The notes under the pieces: generated by a model
What the model was told of the DNA's origin: nothing
The model's input: the letters and a program-made list of their open reading frames with translations, nothing else
The model's database searches: none
Translations under genes and position numbers: made by a program
Assembly: GCA_910578865.1 (NCBI GenBank)
Contig: CAJTRM010000010.1
Coordinates: 33,333 to 97,332 of the forward strand
DNA from: an uncultured Dorea sp.
GTDB taxonomy: Bacteria; Bacillota_A; Clostridia; Lachnospirales; Lachnospiraceae
DNA: 64,000 nucleotides
Direction: 5' to 3'
Part shown: positions 52,072 to 61,027 of the stretch, piece after piece
Layout of the letters: the number at the start of each line of letters is the position of its first letter
Position numbering within the stretch: position 1 is the stretch's first letter

Positions 52072-52120
52072 GGGGCTGTCGCCAGAGCTGCGGACAATGG
52101 TCCGCTCTGGCGGCAGCCCC
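52072..52120. terminator. long hairpin between the PilZ and hybrid kinase genes
   Basis: A stem of more than 20 bp (outer part GGGGCTG with CAGCCCC) with an AATG loop and one bulge. On the minus strand it is followed by CGTTTTTT, on the plus strand by TTCTTAT; strongest as the end of the kinase gene. Confidence 0.8.
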
Positions 52121-52142
52121 TTCTTATAAGGCGTTTTACTGC

Positions 52143-55124
52143 TTATTTGATCCACGCAGATAAGGCGTCTTCCAGTTTTTTAATATCTACAGGTTTGGAT
52201 ATATGGCCGTTCATACCAGCTTTTTCTGATTTCCGGATGTCATCTGCAAAAGCGTCCGCTGTCATGGCAATGATCGGGATGGTTGCCAGATCCTCTCTGT
52301 CGGACGACCGGATGATTCCGGTTGCTTCGTATCCGTTCATAACCGGCATCTGGATATCCATAAAGATCAGGTCATAATAGCCGGGAGCGTTTTCCAGCAC
52401 ACGGTTCACGGCAAGCCGGCCGTTCACTGCCGATTCCACCTGAATACCAACCACATCCAATAGTTCAGTAGCTACTTCGATGTTCAGCTCATTATCTTCC
52501 ACAAGAAGTACCCTTTTACCCGAGAAATCCTTTTGCTGGAAGGTTTCTAGGGCTGTGGTGGTTTTCTCGTCACTGCCAAGTCCCAGGACATCTTTTAATA
52601 CTTTCGTGAGCCTGGACTTGAACAATGGTTTTTCAATAAATGCGTCTACGCCGGCATCTGTTGCTTCTGACTCAATCTCTGCCCAGTCGTAGGCAGAGAG
52701 GATGATAATGGGGATCTCGTCCCCAAGGATGTCCCGAATCTCTCTTGCAGTATCGATTCCGTCTTTTTCCGGCATTTTCCAATCAAGGATCACGACGGAG
52801 AAATCCCGGGCAGAAGCCCTGGCATCCAGGATCCGTTTTATGGCGTCGTCTCCGCTGAGGACGTATTCGGCATCCATATTAAGGCTTTTCAGGATCTCAC
52901 AGGCACTTTCGCAGGCGGTCTTCTCATCATCTACTACAAGGACCGGAAGTGTGGCGAATGCGTCTATATCTGCCTGTGTAATGTCGTCCAGCTTCAGATA
53001 CACCATAACGGTAAACTTAGAACCTTCACCGAGTACACTTTCCACCTGGATGTCTCCATTCATCATACGGGCAATATTGACGGCGATTGTCATGCCAAGC
53101 CCTGTTCCTTCGATTTTACCTGTGCGGGAATCCGCAGCGCGTGAAAATGGTTCAAAAATCTTTTCAATAAAATCTTTTTCCATCCCGATGCCTGTATCTT
53201 CAAAGGTAAATTTATAAAACCCGCTTCCGGATATGTGGGAAGGCTTTTCTTCAATAGAGATACTGATCCTGCCGCCGGAAGGAGTAAATTTGATGGCATT
53301 TCCCATAATATTCATAAAAATCTGCTGCAGCCGCTGTTCGTCACCGATGACATCCTCATGTTCGAGTTTGGCAATATTAGCGCTGAGTTCAAGGCCTTTT
53401 GCGTCCATCTGTGAATGGAATACGGTCAACAGGCTTTCAATTGTGTCAGACAGGTTGAAAGCACTTTCTGTCAGACTGATTTTCCCGCTCTCAATCCGGC
53501 TCATATCCAGGACTTCGTTGATCAGTCCGAGAAGATGTTTACTGGAAACAGTAATTTTACTCAGAGCATCCATGACGCGTTCTTTTTCGTCAATATGCAT
53601 TCCTGCAACGGCGGTCATGCCAAGAATCGCATTCATCGGCGTCCGTATGTCATGGCTCATCCGGGACAGGAAATCACTTTTGGCAAGATTAGCAGTTTCT
53701 GCACGCTCTGCTGCCAGGACCAGCATTTCTTTCTGCTCTTCTTCCCGGTGAATGATGTCGTCGATACTGCGGATTGCAAGGGTAACGGCAGACGGCTTCC
53801 CATTTTCTGTTTCGGCCACTGTGATCACGGCGGAGCACCATTCATAGCTGCCTTTTTTGCTCATCCTCTTATACTGGATCTCCATGTGGTTTTCGCAGTC
53901 AAGCTGCTTTAATATATTTGACAGATCCAAAAAGGAATGGACTTTGTCTCTGTGTTCCTCTGAAATGAGTTTTGATGCAAAACGGCTTGCAATAAATTCG
54001 GTGTTATAGTCTCCTGACTCTGAATCTTTTCCGAGGTGCGGGTAAAGCATTTCATACCGGCTCTTTTTTGCGTCGATATAATAAATTGCCCGGTATGCCC
54101 GCGCCGTTCCGTTCATGGCATTCTGATACATCCTGCTGCGTCCGGTGATCAGATCACGTTCTTCCATAAGGCTCTGATTACTTTTTTGCTGTTTGTAGTC
54201 CTGAAGCGCACTGAAAACAGCCAGTATTAAACCAAGCAGGATCAGGGTAAAACTTATATAATTGAAAGTGTCGGCGCCGGATAAGATATCATCTTCAGGG
54301 ATGGTTAAAAATGCGGTCCACCCGTTAGGCATGCGGTGGCAATAAACATTACGGATATCTCCGTCCAGGGAGGTAATATTTTCCAGCACCTGGTTGGTTT
54401 CCTCCTGATCAGCATTTTCCATGAAAAAGTCGACTAACTCCTGATATTCTTCGTATTGATGGTTCATGGATGTCTTATAATAAAGCAGGGTTCCTTCTTT
54501 GCCGAGAAGATAATAAGACGCATTCTGAGGCAGCGTCAGGTTTTTATTATTTAATTCAAAATAGGAGAGCATCATGTCAATGGCAAGGAAGTTCCCGGAA
54601 GAGGGGATGCCCTTGCACATTGTGACTACGGACCGTCCTGTGACTTCGTCTATGTAGGCAGGGGAAATATAGGTCTCTCCGTTTGCGGCCATTGCCCCCT
54701 GATAAAAATCCGTTTCTTCCACGTTATAGTCTGTCATACCTTCGATGGCCGGATTGTTTGATACGATTTCCGTGCCTTTGATTGCCTTGCCGTAAATCTG
54801 AATATTGTCTGCACCGTAAATATCTGTCAGCCCGTTCATAAATGGATACAGACCTTCTCTGAGCTCTTCAATAGAGAGATTTTCATCTTCCCGTTCCTCA
54901 ATATAGTTAATACTGATCGTCAGAATCGTTTCACAGGCGCGGATGTTGCTTTCCTCAGCCGAAGAATAATTCTCTACCAGCGTGAGCCCCATTTTGTTGG
55001 TATTTTCAATCAGGGATTTACGCAGGACAATCGTACAAAGTACAATTACGAAAATAAACATGATCAAAACAATGATGTTGTTCCGCATTTTTTTGATTAT
55101 CTGCATTTTTTTTCCTTTACTCAT
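52143..55124 (-). CDS. hybrid sensor histidine kinase with two receiver domains
   Basis: The 993-aa membrane protein senses an external signal. Order: membrane segment about 16-36; extracellular Cache-type domain about 40-285 (ISPAYIDEVTGRSVVTMC near 153-170); second segment about 288-306; PAS-like region about 340-455; HisKA with SHDIRTPMN (His491); HATPase with NAIKFTP (Asn609), DTGIGM and GTGLGM; a first receiver (VDDEK at 731-735, Asp781) and a second (VEDNE, Asp923). Both receivers keep the phospho-acceptor Asp. No HPt domain is fused, so a separate phosphotransfer protein is needed. It is alone, with a terminator behind it; the signal is unknown. Confidence 0.95.
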   Translation of the reverse strand: MSKGKKMQIIKKMRNNIIVLIMFIFVIVLCTIVLRKSLIENTNKMGLTLVENYSSAEESNIRACETILTISINYIEEREDENLSIEELREGLYPFMNGLTDIYGADNIQIYGKAIKGTEIVSNNPAIEGMTDYNVEETDFYQGAMAANGETYISPAYIDEVTGRSVVTMCKGIPSSGNFLAIDMMLSYFELNNKNLTLPQNASYYLLGKEGTLLYYKTSMNHQYEEYQELVDFFMENADQEETNQVLENITSLDGDIRNVYCHRMPNGWTAFLTIPEDDILSGADTFNYISFTLILLGLILAVFSALQDYKQQKSNQSLMEERDLITGRSRMYQNAMNGTARAYRAIYYIDAKKSRYEMLYPHLGKDSESGDYNTEFIASRFASKLISEEHRDKVHSFLDLSNILKQLDCENHMEIQYKRMSKKGSYEWCSAVITVAETENGKPSAVTLAIRSIDDIIHREEEQKEMLVLAAERAETANLAKSDFLSRMSHDIRTPMNAILGMTAVAGMHIDEKERVMDALSKITVSSKHLLGLINEVLDMSRIESGKISLTESAFNLSDTIESLLTVFHSQMDAKGLELSANIAKLEHEDVIGDEQRLQQIFMNIMGNAIKFTPSGGRISISIEEKPSHISGSGFYKFTFEDTGIGMEKDFIEKIFEPFSRAADSRTGKIEGTGLGMTIAVNIARMMNGDIQVESVLGEGSKFTVMVYLKLDDITQADIDAFATLPVLVVDDEKTACESACEILKSLNMDAEYVLSGDDAIKRILDARASARDFSVVILDWKMPEKDGIDTAREIRDILGDEIPIIILSAYDWAEIESEATDAGVDAFIEKPLFKSRLTKVLKDVLGLGSDEKTTTALETFQQKDFSGKRVLLVEDNELNIEVATELLDVVGIQVESAVNGRLAVNRVLENAPGYYDLIFMDIQMPVMNGYEATGIIRSSDREDLATIPIIAMTADAFADDIRKSEKAGMNGHISKPVDIKKLEDALSAWIK

Positions 55125-55393
55125 CTTTCCTGTAATCCTTTTGCTTTTTATTTTATATTAAGTGCATGTAATATTTTAACCTTTATTGATACGAAAATCA
55201 ATGACGGGAGCATGAAATTGTTTGCTTATTTGAAAAATATAGATTGATATAAATAGTAAGGGGATATTCCCGGCAGACAAAGGCAGTTTACTCTTAAATG
55301 CAGATAAAATAACAGAGGAAGAAATCAGGAACTGGCGGTAGAGTGCACAGTTCCTGTCAAATCAATCCGGTTATTTTGATTGGGAGCAGGTTT
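55125..55393. other. 269-bp intergenic region with a short open tail
   Basis: Between the hybrid kinase start and the ABC permease stop no gene is convincing. On the plus strand positions 55243-55338 are open for 32 codons and read like the end of a protein (SKGIFPADKGSLLLNADKIT, EEEIRNWR, stop at 55339), without a start codon. It may be a gene remnant or chance. The rest is A+T-rich. Confidence 0.35.
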
Positions 55394-56401
55394 TTACTTT
55401 TGCCGGGATTTTTTCCGGAGTAATTTATAAGCAATGCTCCACAGGACCGCATGGACGGATAGCGCCATAAGCGCAGGGAACAACACTTTCGTTTGCCCAT
55501 TCAGGAGATCCATGACTCCGTAGAAAGTTGCGCTTGACGGCAGCAAGTAAGAAAGTTTGAAAACGATACTGCTGTCAGGCACCGTCAAATAGAAGAAAAT
55601 CGGCGGAGCCAGGAACAAAATCAAGATGATTTTGATGTAAACGATCCCTGCCATCAATCCGTCAGAAAAATAGCCGATAAATAGTCCGATCAGGGCTGAA
55701 ATGTAAGCTGAAAGCAAAAGAATCAGCACAAATGGCAATACTTGTTCTATTTCTATCTTCACGCAGATCAATGCTGTTATGGCAGTTGATACAGCACCTC
55801 CTATAAATCCCAAAAGTGTTTTCTGAATGATGTAGGATTTTGCAGTCAGGGGAAGCACCTGATTGATAAATGCAATCCCATCCTCTTTTTCGCTGATGAT
55901 ATTCATAGCGTTAAACGTACAGCCCATAAACATAGCGGCTGCCAGCGTCATTACAATCAAGAGAGATTTTAGCCAATCATTGCCTGACGCTGCCGGAATC
56001 ATGGTTTTTGTGATGGATAACGGCTCCGACTGATGTTCATAGATCTGTGGAAGTGTGTCTGCGATTACCTGGTTCATTTCTAATTCATCGCCGGAAATAA
56101 GCGTTTGTATCGCGTTTCCTGTTTGCAGGACGCCGATCATCTGTGTGGCCGGATCATTGATAGCTGTCTGCAGTTCATCAAGGGTTTCATATTGGGTGAC
56201 TGTTCCATTTGTCTGAAGCCATTCCACTATGTCGGCATCCATATGTTTTTTCCAAACGCCGAAGGTGTTTTCACTTATGGACTGAAGACTTACACCAGAA
56301 AGCAGATGGATGGCAATCCCGACAGCAACGGGGAGTAAAAAGGTCAAAATACACATTTTGTCACGGCGGGCGCTTTTAAGCTGATATTTTAGTCTTTCCA
56401 T
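55394..56401 (-). CDS. ABC-2 type exporter permease (second)
   Basis: The 335-aa membrane protein has an N-terminal hydrophobic segment (about 18-36), an extracellular region (about 40-145) and five further segments (about 148-168, 190-212, 220-240, 245-270, 300-320), the ABC-2 layout. It begins 3 bp after the previous permease, so the two are partners in a heterodimeric exporter. The sequence resembles permeases annotated as fluoroquinolone or peptide exporters in Firmicutes, but the substrate cannot be read. Confidence 0.82.
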   Translation of the reverse strand: MERLKYQLKSARRDKMCILTFLLPVAVGIAIHLLSGVSLQSISENTFGVWKKHMDADIVEWLQTNGTVTQYETLDELQTAINDPATQMIGVLQTGNAIQTLISGDELEMNQVIADTLPQIYEHQSEPLSITKTMIPAASGNDWLKSLLIVMTLAAAMFMGCTFNAMNIISEKEDGIAFINQVLPLTAKSYIIQKTLLGFIGGAVSTAITALICVKIEIEQVLPFVLILLLSAYISALIGLFIGYFSDGLMAGIVYIKIILILFLAPPIFFYLTVPDSSIVFKLSYLLPSSATFYGVMDLLNGQTKVLFPALMALSVHAVLWSIAYKLLRKKSRQK

Positions 56402-56404
56402 GCA

Positions 56405-57397
56405 TTACCCCTCCTTTGCCATTTCATGATTCAAGGTTTGATATGAAAGCAGGAACAAAAGAATAATTGCTCCAAAACAAATCAGATAGTACGGAACTTT
56501 TGTGGTCGGTGCAGAAAAGTATGCCGCTTTCATTGCCTCAAATAAATGATACATCGGGTGATAAACGATCCAGTCCCACTTCATGCCGGTTTGTCCTGCC
56601 AGAAATACAGGCGTCGTCACAAAAACCGCAAGTATAAGATAAAACAGGGAAAAATGTTTGAAGTCAGGCAGCCTGATGGCACAGAGGAAACCGACCAGTG
56701 CCATAATGAGTGATAAAATGCCTGCCTGCAAAAGAACATCTGGCAGTACCCCGACAGCCGCTGCTGCTCCCAGATTGATAATTGTCAAAAAGACTGTAAA
56801 CACCAGATCGGACAGCAGCAACAACAGCAGTTTAGAAAAGATGAAAGCGGACCGGGAGACAGGGAGTATCCCATGTATCCGTATTGCACCCATTTGCTTT
56901 TCCTTAAAGAGCATAGAAGCCAGCCCTAAAAATCCAACTGCTGTCAATTCAAAGAACAAAAATTCTGCAGTGATTTCCCGGCGGTTTTTCATTTCCTTAT
57001 TGTTAGTACCAATTCTTTCTGCGTGCCCATCTATGTTTCCATGCAGGACAGCTTCGCTCCAGGTCATGCGGTAATGATCGGTGGTTTCCATGCCGCAGGA
57101 TAGCATGTACACTTCCGGCACAACATGGGAAACATCAATGCCGACAGAGTATTGGTCGGCACAGGCTGCTTCTAAAGCTTCCCTGCTGTCCAGTTTTACA
57201 ACGTATTCCGAGGAAACCGGCAGTTTGTCCTGCGGGTCATAAAGATAGACAGGATATATTTCCTGATCTAAATCTACATATACAAAATTGATATAGCAGG
57301 AATATAAAAATAGCGAGAGAAGGGCCAACAGAAAAAATTTACCGGATACCATCAGTCTGAAGTCTTTTTTCAGCAAATATGAAAATCCGATCCACAT
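56405..57397 (-). CDS. ABC-2 type exporter permease (first)
   Basis: The 330-aa membrane protein starts MWIGFSYLLKKDFRLMVSGK with a first segment at about 18-37, a large extracellular loop (about 38-145) and further segments at about 150-165, 180-205, 215-245, 250-270 and 300-322. Its ATG shares a base with the stop of the ATP-binding gene, so translation is coupled. Together with the next gene it would form the membrane channel for the ABC ATPase. Confidence 0.82.
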   Translation of the reverse strand: MWIGFSYLLKKDFRLMVSGKFFLLALLSLFLYSCYINFVYVDLDQEIYPVYLYDPQDKLPVSSEYVVKLDSREALEAACADQYSVGIDVSHVVPEVYMLSCGMETTDHYRMTWSEAVLHGNIDGHAERIGTNNKEMKNRREITAEFLFFELTAVGFLGLASMLFKEKQMGAIRIHGILPVSRSAFIFSKLLLLLLSDLVFTVFLTIINLGAAAAVGVLPDVLLQAGILSLIMALVGFLCAIRLPDFKHFSLFYLILAVFVTTPVFLAGQTGMKWDWIVYHPMYHLFEAMKAAYFSAPTTKVPYYLICFGAIILLFLLSYQTLNHEMAKEG

Positions 57398-58245
57398 TAC
57401 GTCAGCCCCCTTCCGGTATATTGAATGAATATGTCCTCCAAAGTAGGCTCCTGAGAATGAACGCTGATAAGCTCATCATAGGCAAAAGGAATCCCGGTTT
57501 TCATCTCGGGGGTCTCAATCGTCTGCGTTTCCCGCTTGCCCTGATACAGATAATCAATGACAATGCTGCGATTCCTGTTTTTCTCTTTTAGATTGCCCGG
57601 TGTGTCGAGGGCCGCGATGCTTCCATTCGAGATAAACGCCACTCTGTCGCAGAGCAGGTCGGCGTCCAGCATATTGTGGGTCGTCAGAAATACCGTTGTT
57701 CCCTTTTTCCGCTCCTTTTCTATGATTTTGCGGAAGAGAACGGCTCCGGCAGGATCAAGGCCGCTTGTCGGTTCATCCAGAAACAGAAGTTTGGGATTGC
57801 TGATCAATGCTCTCGCCATGCTGACACGCTGGCGCATTCCCTTGGAATAGGACGATACCGGTTTTTTCAAAAAATCTCTCTTAAACTCCAGTTCATCAAG
57901 CAACTCTTCAGCGTCCCTGCGCTGTTCTTCCGGATAGAATGAAGCAAAGTAATGCAGATTGTCGAGGGCACTCAAATTGGTATACAAATAAGGAAATTCA
58001 AACAAAACACCGATCTTTTGAAAAAACTCCTGCGTATGTAAGATTTGCATATCTTTTTCAAACAGAGATACCGTTCCGCCGTAATCTTTCAATATGCCGG
58101 TCAATATTTTTTGTGTAGTAGACTTGCCGGAACCATTCGGCCCTAAAAAGCCGAAGATTTCTCCATCCTTTACGGAAAATGTTAGGCCGTGCAGCGCCTG
58201 CTTATCCTTCCCATAGGAAAAGGTTAAGTTCCTTACGTCGATCAT
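57397..58245 (-). CDS. ABC transporter ATP-binding protein
   Basis: The 282-aa ATPase has Walker A GPNGSGKST (35-43), the Q-loop in FEFPYLYTNLSALDN, the ABC signature YSKGMRQRVSMARAL, Walker B LLFLDEPTSGLDP and the H-loop TTHNM. It powers the two downstream permeases. Its ATG overlaps the stop of the 50-aa membrane peptide gene by 4 bp (ATGA). It resembles drug-export ATPases such as those labelled fluoroquinolone export, but the substrate is not known. Confidence 0.93.
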   Translation of the reverse strand: MIDVRNLTFSYGKDKQALHGLTFSVKDGEIFGFLGPNGSGKSTTQKILTGILKDYGGTVSLFEKDMQILHTQEFFQKIGVLFEFPYLYTNLSALDNLHYFASFYPEEQRRDAEELLDELEFKRDFLKKPVSSYSKGMRQRVSMARALISNPKLLFLDEPTSGLDPAGAVLFRKIIEKERKKGTTVFLTTHNMLDADLLCDRVAFISNGSIAALDTPGNLKEKNRNRSIVIDYLYQGKRETQTIETPEMKTGIPFAYDELISVHSQEPTLEDIFIQYTGRGLT

Positions 58246-58394
58246 TTGTCATCCCCCCATTTCCCGTGCTGTTCCTTTTTCTTTTCCTGCCGGCGCTTGC
58301 TTTCCCATTTCATAAATTTAATTTTGAACGGAATAGAAATTACAAGCAGTACGAGAAGGACTATCCACCAATACCATTCCAAATTCAAAAACAT
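58242..58394 (-). CDS. 50-aa single-span membrane peptide, first gene of the ABC operon
   Basis: A 50-codon ORF with AAAAAGGAGG eight nt upstream of ATG 58392-58394. The peptide is MFLNLEWYWWIVLLVLLVIS followed by IPFKIKFMKW and a strongly basic tail (ESKRRQEKKKEQHGKWGDDK): one membrane span (about 9-24) with a cytoplasmic basic end. Its stop overlaps the ATPase start in ATGA, so it is coupled to the exporter. No family is recognised. It could be an exporter subunit or a regulator of the sensor kinase. The good ribosome binding site and tight overlap make it very likely real. Confidence 0.7.
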   Translation of the reverse strand: MFLNLEWYWWIVLLVLLVISIPFKIKFMKWESKRRQEKKKEQHGKWGDDK

Positions 58395-58440
58395 AATTAT
58401 TACCTCCTTTTTAAGGGGCTTACCCTTTTGTTGGGATAAG

Positions 58441-58492
58441 AGTATAAAAATGAGTTGAAATTGATGTGAGATTGATGTGAAGTTGGTGTGAA
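58441..58492 (-). promoter_or_regulatory. tandem-repeat operator and promoter of the ABC operon
   Basis: Four direct repeats with exact 11-bp spacing at 58449, 58460, 58471 and 58482 on the plus strand (AATGAGTTGAA, ATTGATGTGAG, ATTGATGTGAA, GTTGGTGTGAA) sit immediately upstream of a -10 TATACT (minus strand 58441-58446). There is no good -35. This is the layout of OmpR/PhoB-type activator sites, and an OmpR-family regulator is encoded next door. Confidence 0.7.
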
Positions 58493-58565
58493 ATCTCTTT
58501 TTGATACAAAAAAGAAAGCCCCTGTCTCTTTTCAGAAATAGAAGCCTTTTGCAGAAGATAAATTT

Positions 58566-59642
58566 TCATTTTACAGAGGGGATAGAAAAGTAAAAAACGA
58601 CGCCTCCGGGTTGGTTTGCAGCGCCGTAAGGCAGGCTCTGCATAGATAAAATCTGTGCAACAATCGCAAGGCCAAGTCCGGAACCGCTGTACCTGGAATT
58701 TCTGTCACGATAAAATTTTGTCCAGATTTTTGACAGGTTTTCCTGAGGAATTGACGGCCCTTGATTAAAAATCGAGAAAACCAGTTTACCGTCATTTTCT
58801 TTCAGCGATAGTCTCAAAATGGCGCCCGGATAGACATTGCGTCTGGCATTGACGATCAGATTATCCAATACCTGCTCCATCCTGCTTTTATCTGCGCTCA
58901 CATATACGGGATGTTCCGGCAGTTCATACTGCAATTCAAAATCAGCATCCGGAGTGTCAAGCAGCAAACGTCCGGCCACAATTTCCAAAAAAGAAACAAA
59001 GTCGAACCGTTCCGGGCGAAGTTTGGCAGCGCCGTTTTCCAGTGCGGATAAATCGAGCAGTGTGGTGATCAAGTGGTTCATACGTTCCGTTTCCGTTATA
59101 ATGACCTCTGAATATCTCTGTCGTTTTTCCTCGTTTGTTTCGTCCTGCAAACCCTCGGCATAGGCACGGATTACACCTAACGGGGTTTTCATTTCGTGGG
59201 AGAGATTGTCAACCAATTCTTTGCGTTCAGCCAGCAGCTGTTTATTCTGCTCCACATCCTGCTCTAATTTCAGGTTGGCATCTTCCAGTGAAGTAAACGT
59301 CTGCTGCAGATTTTCAGCCATTTTATTCAGATTTCCCGCAAGCTCCCCTAAGTCGTCGTTCGTATGGAGCTTACATGGGGACGAGAAATCGAGCTGCGCC
59401 ATTTGACGGGCGGCCCGGCTTAATTCAGAAACAGGATTTGAAATATACCGTCCCATCAAATAGTCAAGCACCAGAACCAATACAGTGACGAAGCATAGCC
59501 AGATCCAGAAAGAGATATCCGGGTCAATAGGCAGGCGAGTGGACACGATATAGGAAATAATTAAAAGGATTCCGGCTGTTTTGGAGATTATAATGATTTT
59601 TTTGCGGACAGTTTCTAAACGAAAAATATTCTGTATGTTCAT
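58566..59642 (-). CDS. sensor histidine kinase
   Basis: The 358-aa membrane kinase has two spans (about 16-36 and 45-66) with almost no extracellular loop, a HAMP domain (about 67-120), HisKA with SHEMKTP (His149) and a HATPase domain ending in GSGLGLAIV. Kinases with such short loops often sense within the membrane or through a partner, commonly an ABC transporter in envelope-stress systems. Its ATG overlaps the response regulator stop by 4 bp. It likely controls the downstream exporter operon. Confidence 0.93.
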   Translation of the reverse strand: MNIQNIFRLETVRKKIIIISKTAGILLIISYIVSTRLPIDPDISFWIWLCFVTVLVLVLDYLMGRYISNPVSELSRAARQMAQLDFSSPCKLHTNDDLGELAGNLNKMAENLQQTFTSLEDANLKLEQDVEQNKQLLAERKELVDNLSHEMKTPLGVIRAYAEGLQDETNEEKRQRYSEVIITETERMNHLITTLLDLSALENGAAKLRPERFDFVSFLEIVAGRLLLDTPDADFELQYELPEHPVYVSADKSRMEQVLDNLIVNARRNVYPGAILRLSLKENDGKLVFSIFNQGPSIPQENLSKIWTKFYRDRNSRYSGSGLGLAIVAQILSMQSLPYGAANQPGGVVFYFSIPSVK

Positions 59643-60307
59643 ACTATCACCTCAAATTTATAGCCGGATCGAATGAGTGTAATAATGTGCCGGCCTTCGC
59701 CACCTAACTTCTGGCGCAGGGTTTTGATATGCGTGTCAATTGTTCTGGTCGTTCCCTCAAAGTCGTATCCCCAGATCCGGTTTAATAACTGGCCGCGGCT
59801 GAAAATCTGTCCGGGGTTTTCCATAAAGAAGTGAAGCAGCTCATACTCCTTATGGGTCAGTACGATTTCCTGACCATCTACAAAAACTTTATGAGAAGCC
59901 GGAATAAGAGAGATCTTTCCGGCGTTTACCGCATCTGCCGGAAGTGCAGAAGAACGCCGCAATAATGCGTTTGCTTTTGCCAAAAGCACCTTGGGGCTGA
60001 AAGGTTTTGTCATATAGTCATCAGCGCCCAGATGATAGCCCTTCAGTTTGTCGTCCTCACATCCTTTGGCAGTCAGCATGATAATGGGGAGATTGCTCAT
60101 TTTCCGCGCCATTGTGCAGACGGAGAAGCCATCAAGGTTGGGCATCATGATATCCAGTATCATCAGATCCATTGGATTGTTTTTCAGCACCATCAAAGCG
60201 TCTATTCCGTCGTCAGCCGTAAAGCAGGTATGGCCACCGCGCTGCATATACTCGACGATGATTTCCTGCATATTCTTTTCATCTTCGACAATCAAAAGAT
60301 TAGCCAT
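59639..60307 (-). CDS. OmpR-family response regulator
   Basis: The 222-aa protein starts MANLLIVEDEKNMQEIIVEY with the receiver Asp52 (LDIMMPNLDG), the switch Thr in MLTAKG and Lys in TKPFSP, and a C-terminal winged helix (about 125-222, RGQLLNRIWGYDFEGTTRTI). The start at 60307 follows AAGGGGTG; the frame goes on to 60466 without a ribosome binding site. It is paired with the kinase downstream and is the natural candidate to bind the 11-bp repeats at 58449-58492. Confidence 0.95.
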   Translation of the reverse strand: MANLLIVEDEKNMQEIIVEYMQRGGHTCFTADDGIDALMVLKNNPMDLMILDIMMPNLDGFSVCTMARKMSNLPIIMLTAKGCEDDKLKGYHLGADDYMTKPFSPKVLLAKANALLRRSSALPADAVNAGKISLIPASHKVFVDGQEIVLTHKEYELLHFFMENPGQIFSRGQLLNRIWGYDFEGTTRTIDTHIKTLRQKLGGEGRHIITLIRSGYKFEVIV

Positions 60308-60347
60308 CAATATGCACCCCTTTCTTTTGCTTAATATTGACATTACA

Positions 60348-60376
60348 ATTATAAATCCAAACAGTTCCAAAGGCAA
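60348..60376 (-). promoter_or_regulatory. promoter of the two-component operon
   Basis: Minus strand TTGCCT (60371-60376), 17-bp spacer, TATAAT (60348-60353), about 40 bp before the regulator ATG. Confidence 0.6.
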
Positions 60377-60488
60377 TTTTTTTGGAGGAGTATGGTGATT
60401 GCAATATTTGAGTGAGTTACAATTCTTTTGAGGGTGCAGCTTATGAAAAAAAGCTTGCAGATTCACCCGTTGCCTTTTATAATTGTCT

Positions 60489-60531
60489 TATAAAAATTGC
60501 AATGTTTTAATCAGCCATTGCAATTTTTATA
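60489..60531. repeat. perfect 16-bp inverted repeat upstream of a hypothetical gene
   Basis: TATAAAAATTGCAATG (60489-60504) and CATTGCAATTTTTATA (60516-60531) are perfect complements around an 11-nt centre TTTTAATCAGC. The right arm overlaps a -10-like TATAAT (60530-60535). It looks like an operator for a dimeric repressor, or an RNA hairpin if transcribed. Confidence 0.7.
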
Positions 60532-60560
60532 TAATTATATGTTTTAGCGGGTGGGGGAAA

Positions 60561-60971
60561 ATGGAGAAAAAATACAAAAAAAGGATATTCTTAAGTATTA
60601 GTCTATTCATTATCTGCATTTCGGCAGTATTTATAGCAGTTAATGTCATGTCGGCAGATGATGATATCGAATATGAAAGTTTTGATACCGAACATAAAAC
60701 TGATATAACTAAAAAAGAGGATTACAAGAAGGCTGAATTAGAAAGGCAGTTACAAAATGTTATTCAGGAAATAATTGAAGGAAGTGATCCTTTGGTCAGT
60801 ATACATAATTTTGATGTGGAAGATTCTTCAGAAACTACTGTGGATGTAACATTATATACAGATCAGGGTAATGAAATTTCAGAAGAATCACAAATAGCAG
60901 TCGAAAAAATGATATTAGAAAGCATTAATGGGATGTCAGAAGATAATATTTCTATAAATATTGAAAGATAA
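60561..60971 (+). CDS. membrane-anchored small hypothetical protein
   Basis: The 136-aa protein starts at ATG 60561 (GGGGG upstream). It has a short basic N-terminus (MEKKYKKR) and one hydrophobic span (about 10-30), then a hydrophilic, strongly acidic outer domain (about 33-136) with a possible ferredoxin-like beta-alpha pattern (VSIHNFDVEDSSETTVDVTL, then EESQIAVEKMILESINGMSE). No family is recognised. The region is more A+T-rich than the rest and it is a single gene that shares a bidirectional terminator with blaR1. Function is unknown. Confidence 0.75.
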   Translation: MEKKYKKRIFLSISLFIICISAVFIAVNVMSADDDIEYESFDTEHKTDITKKEDYKKAELERQLQNVIQEIIEGSDPLVSIHNFDVEDSSETTVDVTLYTDQGNEISEESQIAVEKMILESINGMSEDNISINIER

Positions 60972-60983
60972 TAGAATAAATGT

Positions 60984-61025
60984 AAAAGAACTGACAGAAG
61001 GATAGATCCTACTGTCAGTTCTTTT
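60984..61025. terminator. bidirectional terminator between the hypothetical gene and blaR1
   Basis: AAAAGAACTGACAG (60984-60997) pairs with CTGTCAGTTCTTTT (61012-61025), with a smaller GGAT-AG-ATCC in the loop; T runs on both strands. Confidence 0.88.
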
Positions 61026-61027
61026 GG

